Below, in pieces: positions 22,301 to 30,733 of a DNA stretch of 55,104 nt. The notes under the pieces were generated by a model. It was not told the origin of the DNA and made no database searches. It saw only the letters and a program-made list of their open reading frames with translations. The stretch lies in assembly GCA_001460835.1 (NCBI GenBank), contig CYKH01001770.1, positions 1 through 55,104 of the forward strand, in the 5' to 3' direction. This DNA is from Bodo saltans (Eukaryota > Euglenozoa > Kinetoplastea > Eubodonida > Bodonidae). The position numbers and the translations under genes are program-made. The stretch's first letter is position 1, and each line of letters starts with the position of its first letter.

Positions 22301-25300
22301 GTCTGACGCTCCATGTCGAGCTCATCAACGAGGATAGCTGTGTGGTGTCGTGGGCTCGCGAAATGCCAGACTGGGCCGCCAACGAAGTCTTGCGCCTCCA
22401 CAGCGCAACGCCTGACGTGGATGCCACCTCGTCGATTGCAGGCGATGATGAGGACTTCCCTGAAGATGTCGAGTCCAACACGAACACGCCGCCCCCTCCC
22501 ATCAACCCGCTGCTGGAGAGCGTCATTATTGGCGACTACACTGTGAATTTATTTGAGGTGGTGGTGGAGGGCGTCAACCACACCTTCGAACAGAAGCTTG
22601 TGCTGCCTAACGCAAAGATGTCTGCTCGCATCTCTGGCCTGGCCTCCAACCTTATCTACACGGTGTCCATCCGTAGTATGTCCGAGCGTGAGAACTGGTC
22701 TCTGTTCAGTCCCAAAGTATCCGTCTGCACTCTACGAGGCATGGAACTCACCATCAGCCACTACTCCGAGAACCTCGGCTCCGTATCGTGGCACCGCCAG
22801 AGCCAGTCGATTGTGGAGCACACCAAGTATTTGAACAAACTGCGCGATAATATGACGCGCGAGGCGGAGCACCACGAACGCAAAGAGCGCTTCGAAATGG
22901 AGCAGGAGCGGCTCTCACAGGAAGCGATTGGCGACGAGGACGCACCTGCACCCAATGCAACCCCGTCTGCTGCGGCTGGAGGGTTGGTGCTTAGTTTCCA
23001 GGAGCGCCAGCGTCAGCTTGAGCACTACATGGCCAACGTGGCTGAAATGACGCACTGCCTCATCCCAGACAATGTTCACCTCGGTAAGGCGGAAGTATCG
23101 GGCTACCAGCTGCAGCTTCACGGCTCCGGCGGCACACCGTTTATCGCTGGTACGAATCACCTGATGGCGACCACCAAGAAGCGTGGCTCGTCTCGGAAGA
23201 AAGGTGGCGCCACCCCCTCTTCCCGTGGAGGCAACAACCAAGCCGCCAGTTCCATCAACTCGGCCTCTAGCGGTGTGGCAGCGAATCCTCTGCGTACCGC
23301 AGTGTCAGGAGATCGTCGCTCTGTGCCACGTAGTGGCCGTCAGTCCAGCATGTCCACAGGAGGGGGTGCGGCGCAAGAGGAAGAGAGCATCGCTGTGGAT
23401 GCCGCTGATGACAACGTCCTGTTGGATTCGAAGATCAACTCCAAGACCAGCAACGTCTGTATTCTTGGCCTTCAGGAAGGCACCACCTACGAACTCAGCG
23501 TGCGAGCCCGCAACCTGCACCAAGAGTGGGGTCCGTGGAGCGACCGTACCCAGCTTGTCACGTTGAAATTGATCCAGTTGAGCCACACCCGATTCGGAGA
23601 GCACTACATCAACCTCTTCTGGCACCGCATCCCACAAAGTGAACTCCAACAGGAGCAGGAGCACAAAGCGACCCTCGCCAAGTTCGAGGAGGAGTTCAAG
23701 GACATCACACCAAAGGAGTTGGAGGTCAAGAAGCAATCTTTGGAGCCGGGTGTGTACCAAGCCCTCGTTGCGCGCATCCGTGAGTGGAAGACGCTGCAGC
23801 GTGCGGTGACTGCTCATGCGGCCAACATCTGTGATGGCCTAGGTACAGTGGAGGCCGCCCCGAACACTCCCGTACGTGGCTACCACCTTCGCGTCGTGCA
23901 CGAAAACGGCAGCATCCGTGATTCCTACTTCGAGGACGCTGGTGTGAACAAGGGCCACCAGTTCACTGTGACTGGGCTGCAGCCGAACACCATGTACGTG
24001 GCGATGATGTGTGCAGACTACGGCCTTGGGGAGTGGGGAGCGTGGTCAGAGCCCATCCGGTTTATGACCCAGAACCTCATTCAGCTGCAGCTGTCGTATG
24101 TTGGAGAATCGTTCATCGACATCGAATGGCGTCGTGCTCCCAACAAGAAGCTCGCACGTATTGACGATGGCCTCGTGCTGGTGAACCCCACCACACAAGG
24201 CCGTGGCCACCAATACGAGGTCTGCATTCGCGCACTGAACCCCGACACCGCCGAGGAGACGGAGGAGCGCCGGGCTATGAACGACTGCAGCAAGTTCCGC
24301 ATCGAGCACCTTCAAACGGACACGAAGTACACGCTCACTGTTCGTGAGTGGGATGCTAAGGGTGAGTGGGGCTTGTGGAGCGGTGCACGGATCTGCTGCA
24401 CCCTCGCCGGCATGGACGCGTCGGTGCACGAGATTGGTGAGAACTGGGTGCAGCTGTCATGGTCTCGCCGACCCCGCAGAAAGCTTCCTGGGGAGGGGAC
24501 GGACAACAACCCTCACGCCAACATCACTCAGCTTCCCGTTGAGGCAGTGTCGTACTACCTGCGTGTGGAGGAGCTGGTGGATAACGGCTACGATCAAGAC
24601 GTCCGTGATCTCGAGGACAGCACTGGTTCCCCTAGTGCGGAGCCACATGACTCGCCCCAAGACGAGGGACACGAGGAGGACATCGCCAGCCTCCTTGACC
24701 ACCATCACAACAGCAGCCACGCGGAGGACGACGTGGAGCTCGATAACCAAGGACCCCTCCCCCTGCCTCCCCCGGCGGAATGCGACCCAGAGGAGAATGA
24801 AGACATCTACTCCACCCCTGGCGGTGCTCACCACCGTCGTCGTCGCTACGTCAATGTCAAGAAGTTCCACTACGACACGAACGAGATGAAGATTGACAAC
24901 TTACGTCCTGATACCTTCTACAATGTTCAAGTGCTGTGCGAAACTACTGGTGGGCAGCTCGGTACTTGGTCGTGCGACCGCTTCATCCTCAGTCTTGCAA
25001 AGATCCGACTTCGCACCGACCTCATCGACGAGCAGAACGTTCGCCTATCATGGTCGCGCGATCAACCCCGCCACCACCCACGCTTGAACGCTCCTGTCGT
25101 GACAGGCGCTTTCCACACCAACACATTTGACCTTGAGGCGTACGGCCATGAGAAGAAAACCGCGTCGTATCAGCTTGCTCAGCAATTCCCCAGCAGCACC
25201 CAAGAGTACAAGTTGTGCGACTTGATGCTCAACAGCGCCTACCGGGTACGCATCCGTGGTACGGATGACCAAGGCCGGCTGTCTCTGTGGTCCGACGATT

Positions 25301-28300
25301 TGCATTTTGCGACACTGAAGCCTCTCCGTGTTCTCACTGGGAAGATTCTTGAGCACCATGCCGCCATCGAGTGGGGCCGAGACCCCCAATCCGCCACCGA
25401 CTACCCACCCACCTCGACCCCCATGTTGTTTGGCGTGGAACGTGCCAACCAGTACCACCTCCGGGTCTACACTCCTCATGAGCGAACCGTGCCCATGGCG
25501 GACAAGCAGTTTGCTGGTACCGTCACTCGCTACAACCTTGTGAACTTGGCACCGAATGCCTGCTACATCGTCCAAGCCCGTTCATGCAACGTCATTGGAG
25601 AGTGGGGCCTGTGGTCTGAGGAACGTGTCATCTACACCATGAAGCTTGTCGAGCTTGACATCACCGCAGTGGGAGAAGACTACATCAAGGTGTCGTGGCG
25701 CCGTGAAGAGCCAGATGAGCTCCAAGAGATGGTCCAAGTAGAGAAGGCCGCTCTTGACGACGTAGACGACGAGGCGCTCGTCGATGAGGCCGCACTCAAG
25801 GCTCTCATGATGCGCAAGCGCTACCCCCTGCTCGACAAGCCCACTGACCGCAACGCTGCGCACCAAGCCGTCTACGCGTCAGCACGCACCGCCATCTTCA
25901 CCTACACCCTCTCCATCACCAAGCGTGGAGAGACCGAGGACATTGTGATGGAAGTGCCGGCATCGAGTGGTGGTGCCCGTAATACCAGCTCCTGGACTGT
26001 GTCGCATCTCCGCCCAGATACGCAGTACTCCATCGCCATCCGTGCGTACTACGGTGACGAAGATTGGGGTCTGTGGAGCGAGCGAGTTGTGTCGGGGACA
26101 ATGAACCTGCTCGCTGCGGATGTGAAGTATGTGGGAGAAGACTATCTGTCTGCGAGCTGGCAACGCATGCCCACGAGCTACCCTACCAATGGCGATGCGC
26201 GCGTTGGTAAGACGGAGGAGACACTGTGCTATGAATTCAAGCTCTTCGACTTTTCCGATGTTCCTATTGGAGAAGAGGCTGCAGCGGATCTCGACGCTCT
26301 CCAAGTCCGCGAGGTGCTCGTCGCAAAGCTCAAGGTCGCCACGATCAAAGCTCTGCGCTCCAACCGTCGCTACCGCATGTGCGTGCGCCGCTGGTACCAC
26401 CCTATCGAAGAGGCGGGCGCGCTGGTTCCTGTGATGGAGGAGAGCGAGAAGCCGCTGTCCGAAGAGCAGCGTCTTCGAGTCCTCATGGAGCGCAACCATG
26501 GCACCCCTGGTGCGTGGAGCGACGCTGTGTTCGCCATCACACTCAAGGACATGGTGGTCCTTGTGGATGAGATCGCAGAGGACTCTCTTAACATTCATTG
26601 GGACCGTGACCCCAACGCCGCCGTACTCCCCACCCGCCAGTGCCTCAAGGTGCCCACTGTGGTGCTGAGCTATCACGTGCGCATCGATGCCATGACCAAC
26701 GACGGGTCTATTGTGGATAACGCGGCCAACACGCTGCACCTCGACCATGTATTTGGCCCAGAGGAGACTTCTTACGTCGTGCCCGACCTCCGACCTGACG
26801 CAGTCTACAAGGTGGACGTGCGGTGCTGCACCGACAAGGTGTGGGGCCAATGGAGCCGCACTGTGTACGTCGTGACACTGCCCAAGCTGAGCATCACCCT
26901 CCAATCCATTGGAGAAGACTATGTCTCGTTACAGTGGACCCGCAACATCCGCAGCCTCACCCTTCCAGACGGCACTGCTGCAGTGGTGGGCAACTCGAAC
27001 AACGTGGAGAAGTATCACATGGACATGACCGGCGTCGATCACCACTTCCGTCTAGAGAAGAAGTTCAAGGCGTCCCGCACGTCCTACCGAGTGAAGCACC
27101 TAGAGGCCCAGACGGTGTACCACATCGCCGTCCGTTCCTGCGACGTGCACGGCACGTGGAGCTTGTGGAGCGAGGCAGTTGTGTTTGCCACCCTGAAGCC
27201 CCTTCGCCTGCACCTCGGCAAGGCGGGAGAGCAGTTCGTGCACGTCTCATGGGACCGCCCCGAGCAGACGGTCGAGGAGTACCAGCACGTCGACCCCAAC
27301 ATTCAACTTGGCAATACCAACGTCCTCTCCTACCACTTGTGCGCCTTCGCCATGGACCAAGCCCCGTCTACCGCTGTGGTGGACAAACAGTTCCATGGCG
27401 ATGTGAGCAAGTACCGCATCACGACGCTAACCCCGAACACCAGCTACATTATTATCGTGCGTGCCTGCAATGATGAGTCGCAATGGGGCTTGTGGTCTGA
27501 GGAGCGCATCATCCGCACCCAACGCGTCCTGACCTTGCAGATTGGCGGCATCGGTGAAAACTACGTCAAGGTTCGCTGGGAGCGCGAGGAGTCCGATGGC
27601 GGTGCGCAGAGTGCTGGTGGTGCAGATGCCCCTGCTAGTGACGCGACCCTCGGCCTCCCCTCGTCGTTCCACCTTGCCATCACCAGCGAGGTGGAGACAG
27701 TGGATCGTCACTTTACCCTTGAAGAGTGCAACACGTCGAACGAGCTCCGCCTTCCCGAGTATTTGACCAACAACTTAACCCCAGATACCAAGTACCTGAT
27801 TGCCCTTCAGCCATGTTACGGCAACGACGAGTGGGGTCTTTGGACAAAGCCCCTTACGTTTGTCACCCTTAACCGCATCTCCATAATGACAACCAGCGTG
27901 TCGGAGTCTAAGGTCGAGCTCGCCTGGGGCCGAGCACAACAGAGCGTGGAGCTTGCGGCCGACCCTAACATTGTGACGTGGCGAGGAACGATCGTCAAGT
28001 ACCAGCTGTTGATGCGCAAGGTTGAGGAGATGAACGCAGCGGCACGTCGAGAGCGTGAACGTTCCCTGCATCCTACTGTTGTGGCTGAGTCCGACATGGA
28101 CCCTGCTGTGGAGGGCAGCGGTGCCGCCCAACCACGCGCGGAGACCTCCGATGCTCTGGTCGTCACTGGCAGCAACACGTCCGGAGCCGTCGACGGCAAT
28201 GCAGTTGCGCTCGTAAGCGACGATGTGAATGCTAGCTCAACCAAGCGTCGTCAGAGTCTTGTCCAAGAGCCAGATGAGCTGCGCATTGAGCGCGACATCG

Positions 28301-29598
28301 ACGTGAAGCAAGTGAAGTACGTGCAAACCTCATGCACCATCGACTCCCTGATGCTCAATACGGACTACCACGTGCAAGTTCGTGCCCTCGACGACGCGAA
28401 CGAGTGGGGCTGCTGGACGGAGCTCCTGTTCGACACGCCACCCCCTCCACCTACCAACGTGATGGTGCGCAAGTCCGGTGCCCAGTTCTGTCTGGTCACC
28501 TGGGACGCGCCTGATGTCACGAACCGGTACCAACACATTGTCGAGCAGGCCGTCATGAAAGAGACCACGACGAAGCGCGGTCGTGTCGATATGAGTGAAT
28601 GGAAGGTGGTGGATACTGTCGAGGAGCCTCAAAGCCGTATTCGTGCGTTTGGCCCCATGAACAAAATCCGATTCCGTGTCAAGTCCTGCAAGCTTGACCG
28701 CCCCACACACATCATGAGCCAGTATTCTGACGTGGTAGGTATGAGCACCTCGAACCCCCCGGAGCCCGTTGGCTCTCTTGCAGTCGCAACACTTGCTCGC
28801 AACAGCGCCACAATTGAGTGGTCGAAGCCTGCGCCTGCTCCCGGCGAGGCCCCACCATCTGCAGGTGCAGATCGTGGCCAGGCACAACCTGCTCCCACGA
28901 TTGCATACCGTGTGTTGCTCAGTATCAAGGAACAGCCTCCAGTGCTACTGACGACGACGAAGAACCTGACGTACACCTTGAACGACTTGGAGCCCAATAC
29001 CGCGTACAAGGTGCAGGTCCAGGTGGAGGCTGATAGCGGTATCAGCCAGCGCAACGTTGTGTTGCGTTTCACCACAAAGGCCGAGTCTGATCGCACAGTG
29101 TCCCGTGCTCAGGCAGGCCAACCTCCTCTGGGCATGATTATTTCTCGTCCAGGAACACAAGAGGGCGCCAACTCCGGTCAAGAGGCTGTGCGGCTGCCGG
29201 CGATTGCAGTGGCCTCCACGCAAGGACCCAAGCGCGGCACATCGCCTCTTGGAAAAGGCGGCCGCACTCGCTCCACCAGCGGCGGAAAAGCAAAAACCCT
29301 TTCTCCCAAGCCACCCCTGGAAGGAGGCACCGCAGCCCGTCGTGCTCCCAGATCATCACCTAAGCGCGCTGCTGGTGGTGTTGTCTCCCCGAAGCGTGGC
29401 GGTTCGCCACCCAACCGAGGCGCTGGTGCGGCCGGTGGCTCACCTAACGTGGCTCCCACTCGCCCTCCTGTGCCTCGTCCCAAGGATCAATCGCTGCCCC
29501 CCGTGCGCTCTCGTCAAGGTGCACCACCGCAGAGCAAAGGTCCTGTAGAACAATTCGACTTTGTTGAATTCCAACCGTCGGACGATGAGGAGAAATAA
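16360..29598 (+). CDS. Giant protein of about 33 fibronectin-III-like repeats with WGxWS motifs (4412 aa)
   Basis: The protein is an almost unbroken array of about 33 fibronectin type III-like modules between roughly residues 25 and 4230. Each module has a start of the type GEDYVxVSWxR, a middle LxPxTxYxVxVRA, and an ending most often EWGLWS followed by a strand ending in TL. About 16 modules carry an exact WGxWS and one carries WSLWS; the rest are degenerate. The modules average about 127 residues, longer than a standard FN3, because many contain acidic or charged insertions (for example nt 21150-21340, 22790-23080, 24590-24830). The last 180 residues are basic and Pro/Ser-rich with an acidic end (SDDEEK). 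No signal peptide or membrane span is seen, so an intracellular, perhaps cytoskeletal or flagellar, scaffold is inferred. The frame is intact with no gap. Exact function unknown. Confidence 0.88.
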   Translation: MSSNTEATNSNDNTMIEGAVVRIPTDPTFDLAAAQAALECQALLWRTDEMFAEFGFHLSHPSTQIQIGKWHLRVQTEGKANDVAYDDELSTTKTTKMVKLKPSTAYLFKTRVFSDTHQSWGPWSTEARLMTLATVVTSIKEIGEDYVRLMWDRPLRQDKNIAEEINPEATRAIADIQDFKLLVVRESDKVQEFFDVFAAGVRTYTLHELRPATAYIVFAEYMTLSGSAKQSYEVCRFYTQASHESKLKRRGEDTFTVEWARAPLPDHTVGYLLPDSTIHRFEVTVEGDGADEQPVELAASTKHFTASSLCPGATYAFRVRCLTKEGRWGARAKPLMIRLADRPTVRPVAIGETFLSVGWTRPHHEVDETKVEFEISHPLTGYRRSHVLEIASDEKDRVVHIDALQSGTVYDVTLRTFLVNEWGLWCEPRRIRTSPKTSVVFKERGEDFLTVDWSNNLFGIAEEEKRVMSQEGRYLFKVSRVDSDGDRQPILEEEIQRKTHGDGLRIGSLVPDTQYEVKCAAWQRNPITKSEGWGEFSAPLLTQTLQSVALQVLDVGEDFAQLSWRRSLRTDAGKSIVSPSAGGNSQHVWMDLKYEIVVGCLDTGNDCLVHKEVLDTTYTITNLLPNTNYVISVRACDEKEQWGLWCRLLLRTLPAIETSIHEVGEDFLRLMWQRNSDRESETPLVAEEQAAVIGGPAAGGEITARHTTPRSVEQYVAQYAVFVFSDDVQEVHVPHKEAQYYRGGNSESAVLEHVASHHSSCRIGGLLPDRDYVMVVRALTSSGKWGLWSAARRFRTVSQFRIPVNFLSIGENYVHIVWNRDEHPAVDADVVLGDFTVVAQQLRIVGVDTQYSKDHALEADLRELKLYGLSPTTAYYIQLRACSKTGEWGLWSTPVHILTRATITTRPVEVAEDYLVLSWERKRAPNPKNYPTGKGLVTSYHLRVSNAAEGVCMETFLGDGDCPYRIAGLKPDTYYCVELKANYNDEEWGLWSTPLWCLTMRHLDVKTQLISEEFCTVKVIRPSQNKRLPEDDGNRVTEDRVIAFGQVRSHCMLCVTTPPAAQAPHHAAASGARSSRPSVSAALPADCLGHRLVYQVELICEHEELIHTIPNLKANTMYHASVRSKLDASEWGMWSSPSLRFASVPTISVGFAAIGENYITAEWRRGAQNIPPALLSKVQCGLGIISKSRLKLRDMSGGSATRIFDIDSSANQLYIDDLAPASTYAISVQTFNDNFAWGMWSEDAKVRTVPSMDIVVEHITEDAVWVSWNRRPDLSQPIAHDTVLNVDSNVKNYEVKIVGDGHFCFARELESNKLFFRGLQPDTIYELKVRALNKNDGHWGLWSSQYFRTQPMMRITFGNIGEHFAVVEWRRHLPQSAHWDPTATSLVEAEDVVQEFRLKVEKVGEEPVIHELSPNVSSFRFTNLMPSAEYRVWMCAKGHEGVWGLWNEEARVRTLPQLDLNVKDIGEDYVSVSWTRLKWDGDRAPDAPGVKVWEIDGAVSGYHVKVLDAEGNVFAQQHLSYTTTSCTLSHLNLKSIYSVQVCAKDTYNEWGLWSETRRFVTLQPVKMSLLRIGEDHVDIEWGRRGQIRRRFITEVVSDAEIEDGEDDDDDGTNIPIPTSAGSDNAAASGSEGDMLDPLDHPAEDVFEDSFGSVAELEEDIIRGDEVVKQWHVRVYGRRIFGGQPGSEDYVEFFVDTAVTNYHIASLLPKATYSLTVRAQNMHGEWGHWCHQETVVTMPLLTLDLDYIGETFLLASWARPKHDHSHLVCFPAPMGNHNYQVQIRPMATEDPFNAQEEPLVDGARVYETTQPSLQLSNLKPGCRYRVTVREEMINPLEPDVRPLVPNFGVFCEASIVETIEPTFIDPNEIGEDYCAVNWGRRGRNRASAHSEENEVVVASLIKSKAKVTGYEIQAVRLDDNADQVYKGPLALELMKSFQGGTQEFKLVHLAPNAIYAITARSQTEGGYWGLWSTPSKFVTQKRLTLHVELINEDSCVVSWAREMPDWAANEVLRLHSATPDVDATSSIAGDDEDFPEDVESNTNTPPPPINPLLESVIIGDYTVNLFEVVVEGVNHTFEQKLVLPNAKMSARISGLASNLIYTVSIRSMSERENWSLFSPKVSVCTLRGMELTISHYSENLGSVSWHRQSQSIVEHTKYLNKLRDNMTREAEHHERKERFEMEQERLSQEAIGDEDAPAPNATPSAAAGGLVLSFQERQRQLEHYMANVAEMTHCLIPDNVHLGKAEVSGYQLQLHGSGGTPFIAGTNHLMATTKKRGSSRKKGGATPSSRGGNNQAASSINSASSGVAANPLRTAVSGDRRSVPRSGRQSSMSTGGGAAQEEESIAVDAADDNVLLDSKINSKTSNVCILGLQEGTTYELSVRARNLHQEWGPWSDRTQLVTLKLIQLSHTRFGEHYINLFWHRIPQSELQQEQEHKATLAKFEEEFKDITPKELEVKKQSLEPGVYQALVARIREWKTLQRAVTAHAANICDGLGTVEAAPNTPVRGYHLRVVHENGSIRDSYFEDAGVNKGHQFTVTGLQPNTMYVAMMCADYGLGEWGAWSEPIRFMTQNLIQLQLSYVGESFIDIEWRRAPNKKLARIDDGLVLVNPTTQGRGHQYEVCIRALNPDTAEETEERRAMNDCSKFRIEHLQTDTKYTLTVREWDAKGEWGLWSGARICCTLAGMDASVHEIGENWVQLSWSRRPRRKLPGEGTDNNPHANITQLPVEAVSYYLRVEELVDNGYDQDVRDLEDSTGSPSAEPHDSPQDEGHEEDIASLLDHHHNSSHAEDDVELDNQGPLPLPPPAECDPEENEDIYSTPGGAHHRRRRYVNVKKFHYDTNEMKIDNLRPDTFYNVQVLCETTGGQLGTWSCDRFILSLAKIRLRTDLIDEQNVRLSWSRDQPRHHPRLNAPVVTGAFHTNTFDLEAYGHEKKTASYQLAQQFPSSTQEYKLCDLMLNSAYRVRIRGTDDQGRLSLWSDDLHFATLKPLRVLTGKILEHHAAIEWGRDPQSATDYPPTSTPMLFGVERANQYHLRVYTPHERTVPMADKQFAGTVTRYNLVNLAPNACYIVQARSCNVIGEWGLWSEERVIYTMKLVELDITAVGEDYIKVSWRREEPDELQEMVQVEKAALDDVDDEALVDEAALKALMMRKRYPLLDKPTDRNAAHQAVYASARTAIFTYTLSITKRGETEDIVMEVPASSGGARNTSSWTVSHLRPDTQYSIAIRAYYGDEDWGLWSERVVSGTMNLLAADVKYVGEDYLSASWQRMPTSYPTNGDARVGKTEETLCYEFKLFDFSDVPIGEEAAADLDALQVREVLVAKLKVATIKALRSNRRYRMCVRRWYHPIEEAGALVPVMEESEKPLSEEQRLRVLMERNHGTPGAWSDAVFAITLKDMVVLVDEIAEDSLNIHWDRDPNAAVLPTRQCLKVPTVVLSYHVRIDAMTNDGSIVDNAANTLHLDHVFGPEETSYVVPDLRPDAVYKVDVRCCTDKVWGQWSRTVYVVTLPKLSITLQSIGEDYVSLQWTRNIRSLTLPDGTAAVVGNSNNVEKYHMDMTGVDHHFRLEKKFKASRTSYRVKHLEAQTVYHIAVRSCDVHGTWSLWSEAVVFATLKPLRLHLGKAGEQFVHVSWDRPEQTVEEYQHVDPNIQLGNTNVLSYHLCAFAMDQAPSTAVVDKQFHGDVSKYRITTLTPNTSYIIIVRACNDESQWGLWSEERIIRTQRVLTLQIGGIGENYVKVRWEREESDGGAQSAGGADAPASDATLGLPSSFHLAITSEVETVDRHFTLEECNTSNELRLPEYLTNNLTPDTKYLIALQPCYGNDEWGLWTKPLTFVTLNRISIMTTSVSESKVELAWGRAQQSVELAADPNIVTWRGTIVKYQLLMRKVEEMNAAARRERERSLHPTVVAESDMDPAVEGSGAAQPRAETSDALVVTGSNTSGAVDGNAVALVSDDVNASSTKRRQSLVQEPDELRIERDIDVKQVKYVQTSCTIDSLMLNTDYHVQVRALDDANEWGCWTELLFDTPPPPPTNVMVRKSGAQFCLVTWDAPDVTNRYQHIVEQAVMKETTTKRGRVDMSEWKVVDTVEEPQSRIRAFGPMNKIRFRVKSCKLDRPTHIMSQYSDVVGMSTSNPPEPVGSLAVATLARNSATIEWSKPAPAPGEAPPSAGADRGQAQPAPTIAYRVLLSIKEQPPVLLTTTKNLTYTLNDLEPNTAYKVQVQVEADSGISQRNVVLRFTTKAESDRTVSRAQAGQPPLGMIISRPGTQEGANSGQEAVRLPAIAVASTQGPKRGTSPLGKGGRTRSTSGGKAKTLSPKPPLEGGTAARRAPRSSPKRAAGGVVSPKRGGSPPNRGAGAAGGSPNVAPTRPPVPRPKDQSLPPVRSRQGAPPQSKGPVEQFDFVEFQPSDDEEK

Positions 29599-29696
29599 AA
29601 GATTCTCTCCACACCTTGTCAGTCCAGATTGGTTGTAGATGCAACCCACGAATGTATCGAGCACGTTTTCGGTTTTTTTGTGAATGAAACTGCAAC

Positions 29697-29727
29697 ACCA
29701 AAAAACAAAACAAAACAAAACAAAAAA
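29697..29727 (+). repeat. AAAAC microsatellite
   Basis: A run of four to five aaaac units lies in the spacer downstream of the giant FN3 gene. Confidence 0.85.
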
Positions 29728-29840
29728 CACACGCGAACAACAACCCCATTTTAAACTTCCCACTTCTCACCCTGCTCACAATGTTTCTTTAGCCAACCTT
29801 TCGAAATGAATTGTGCATACTCAGTGGGTGAGTATTGGCA

Positions 29841-29860
29841 TTTCGTTTTTTACTTTAAAG
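29841..29860 (+). promoter_or_regulatory. Putative spliced-leader acceptor for PXMP4
   Basis: A T-rich tract ends in AG at 29859-29860, 70 bases before the chosen ATG at 29931. Confidence 0.5.
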
Positions 29861-29930
29861 ATTCTCTGATCGGTTGGTTGAATTGTCAGAAAGCAGAACA
29901 CAAGCCAGAGTTGCAGATCTTGGAGCACAT

Positions 29931-30608
29931 ATGGTCCTTCCGATTCTATCCGTGCAGGAGATGATGCAGTCCGCCAACTACCGACCAATTCTGGAACTAC
30001 TTAAGACATTCCGTAATGGTGTTGTCTACGGCGTGAAGATTCGTGCGCCTCATACGCTTGTGATGAGCCTCATCTGGAGCCGAGGCACCCCGCTGCAAAT
30101 CCTAGAGAAGATCGTAAAGAACTCAAAACAGCACGGACTTAATCTTGGCTTCACTGCCGTTGTGTTCAAGATTATTTGCATGGTTGGAGCTCGTCTGGTG
30201 AAACTGTTGGGTGGCGCTTCCACAAAAGCAGTGGAGGGAGCTGTGGCAGACACGTCGATCACTGCCGCCGTCCCAGTGTGGCTTACATTCCTAGCGGGCA
30301 GCATTGCTGGAGGCATTTTCTGGGGAGAAACGAACCCAATCAACACACAAGTGACGATGTACTTAATCTCTCGCGTACTCTCCGGTCTGCTGTTCTCCGC
30401 GGTGGAGAAGTACGGCGTGAAGATTCCTAACAACGGATTCCGTGCATTGTCTGGCGCCATGTGGGGTTTGGTGCTGGTGCTGTTTTTGCATCGCCCGGCC
30501 ACTCTGCAGACGTCGCTGCAGCAGTCTATGGCGTACATTTACAAAGAGAGCGCTGTGTTCTCGAATCTTTGGGACCTTGTTATCATGAACAACGCGACGA
30601 CTGTCTAA
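29931..30608 (+). CDS. PXMP4: Peroxisomal (glycosomal) membrane protein PXMP4/PMP24, Tim17-like family
   Basis: The 225-residue product matches the PXMP4 layout: FRNGVVYGVKIRAPHTLVM near the start, then a central Gly-rich hydrophobic stretch (AGSIAGGIFWGE), INTQVTMYLISRVL, and a C-terminal FRALSGAMWGLVLVLFLH. These Gly-rich helical pairs are typical of the Tim17/Tim22/Tim23/PMP24 superfamily. Human PXMP4 is about 212 residues, so length fits. The ATG at 29931 is the first in-frame ATG after the predicted acceptor. In kinetoplastids the peroxisome-related organelle is the glycosome, so location there is inferred from the family. The biochemical role of PXMP4 is not well defined. Confidence 0.88.
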   Translation: MVLPILSVQEMMQSANYRPILELLKTFRNGVVYGVKIRAPHTLVMSLIWSRGTPLQILEKIVKNSKQHGLNLGFTAVVFKIICMVGARLVKLLGGASTKAVEGAVADTSITAAVPVWLTFLAGSIAGGIFWGETNPINTQVTMYLISRVLSGLLFSAVEKYGVKIPNNGFRALSGAMWGLVLVLFLHRPATLQTSLQQSMAYIYKESAVFSNLWDLVIMNNATTV

Positions 30609-30669
30609 CATCAATATCGACCAGTAAAACAGTTAAGAGACATCACTAATGGATGCGTAGTCATCGTGC

Positions 30670-30723
30670 GTAATCTTCTGGTATTTTGTCCTGTCTATCT
30701 TGTCGTTTTAACCAACAAATTAG
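30670..30723 (+). repeat. 54-bp leader segment repeated at 31685-31738 (first copy)
   Basis: This pyrimidine-rich segment lies just upstream of the spectrin-like gene and ends in an AG. A copy matching at 52 of 54 positions lies at the right edge of the same gene, directly against the N gap. Confidence 0.9.
30685..30723 (+). promoter_or_regulatory. Putative spliced-leader acceptor for the spectrin-like gene
   Basis: A long pyrimidine-rich tract is followed by TAG at 30721-30723, ten bases before the ATG at 30734. Confidence 0.5.
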
Positions 30724-30733
30724 TCTTTTAAGA

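Larger units (their letters stand above)
29599..29930 (+). other. Intergenic spacer before PXMP4
   Basis: This 332-bp spacer contains an aaaac microsatellite, T-rich tracts and a probable splice acceptor at 29859-29860. The frame of the next gene is open upstream of its ATG but has no ATG there. No other gene is seen. Confidence 0.65.

Noticed and set aside
25879-26904. 341-codon open frame on the - strand
   Set aside because: It lies wholly antisense to the intact giant FN3 gene. Its residues are low-complexity His/Val/Gly/Ala, as expected from reading GC-rich third positions backwards, and it has no recognisable motif.
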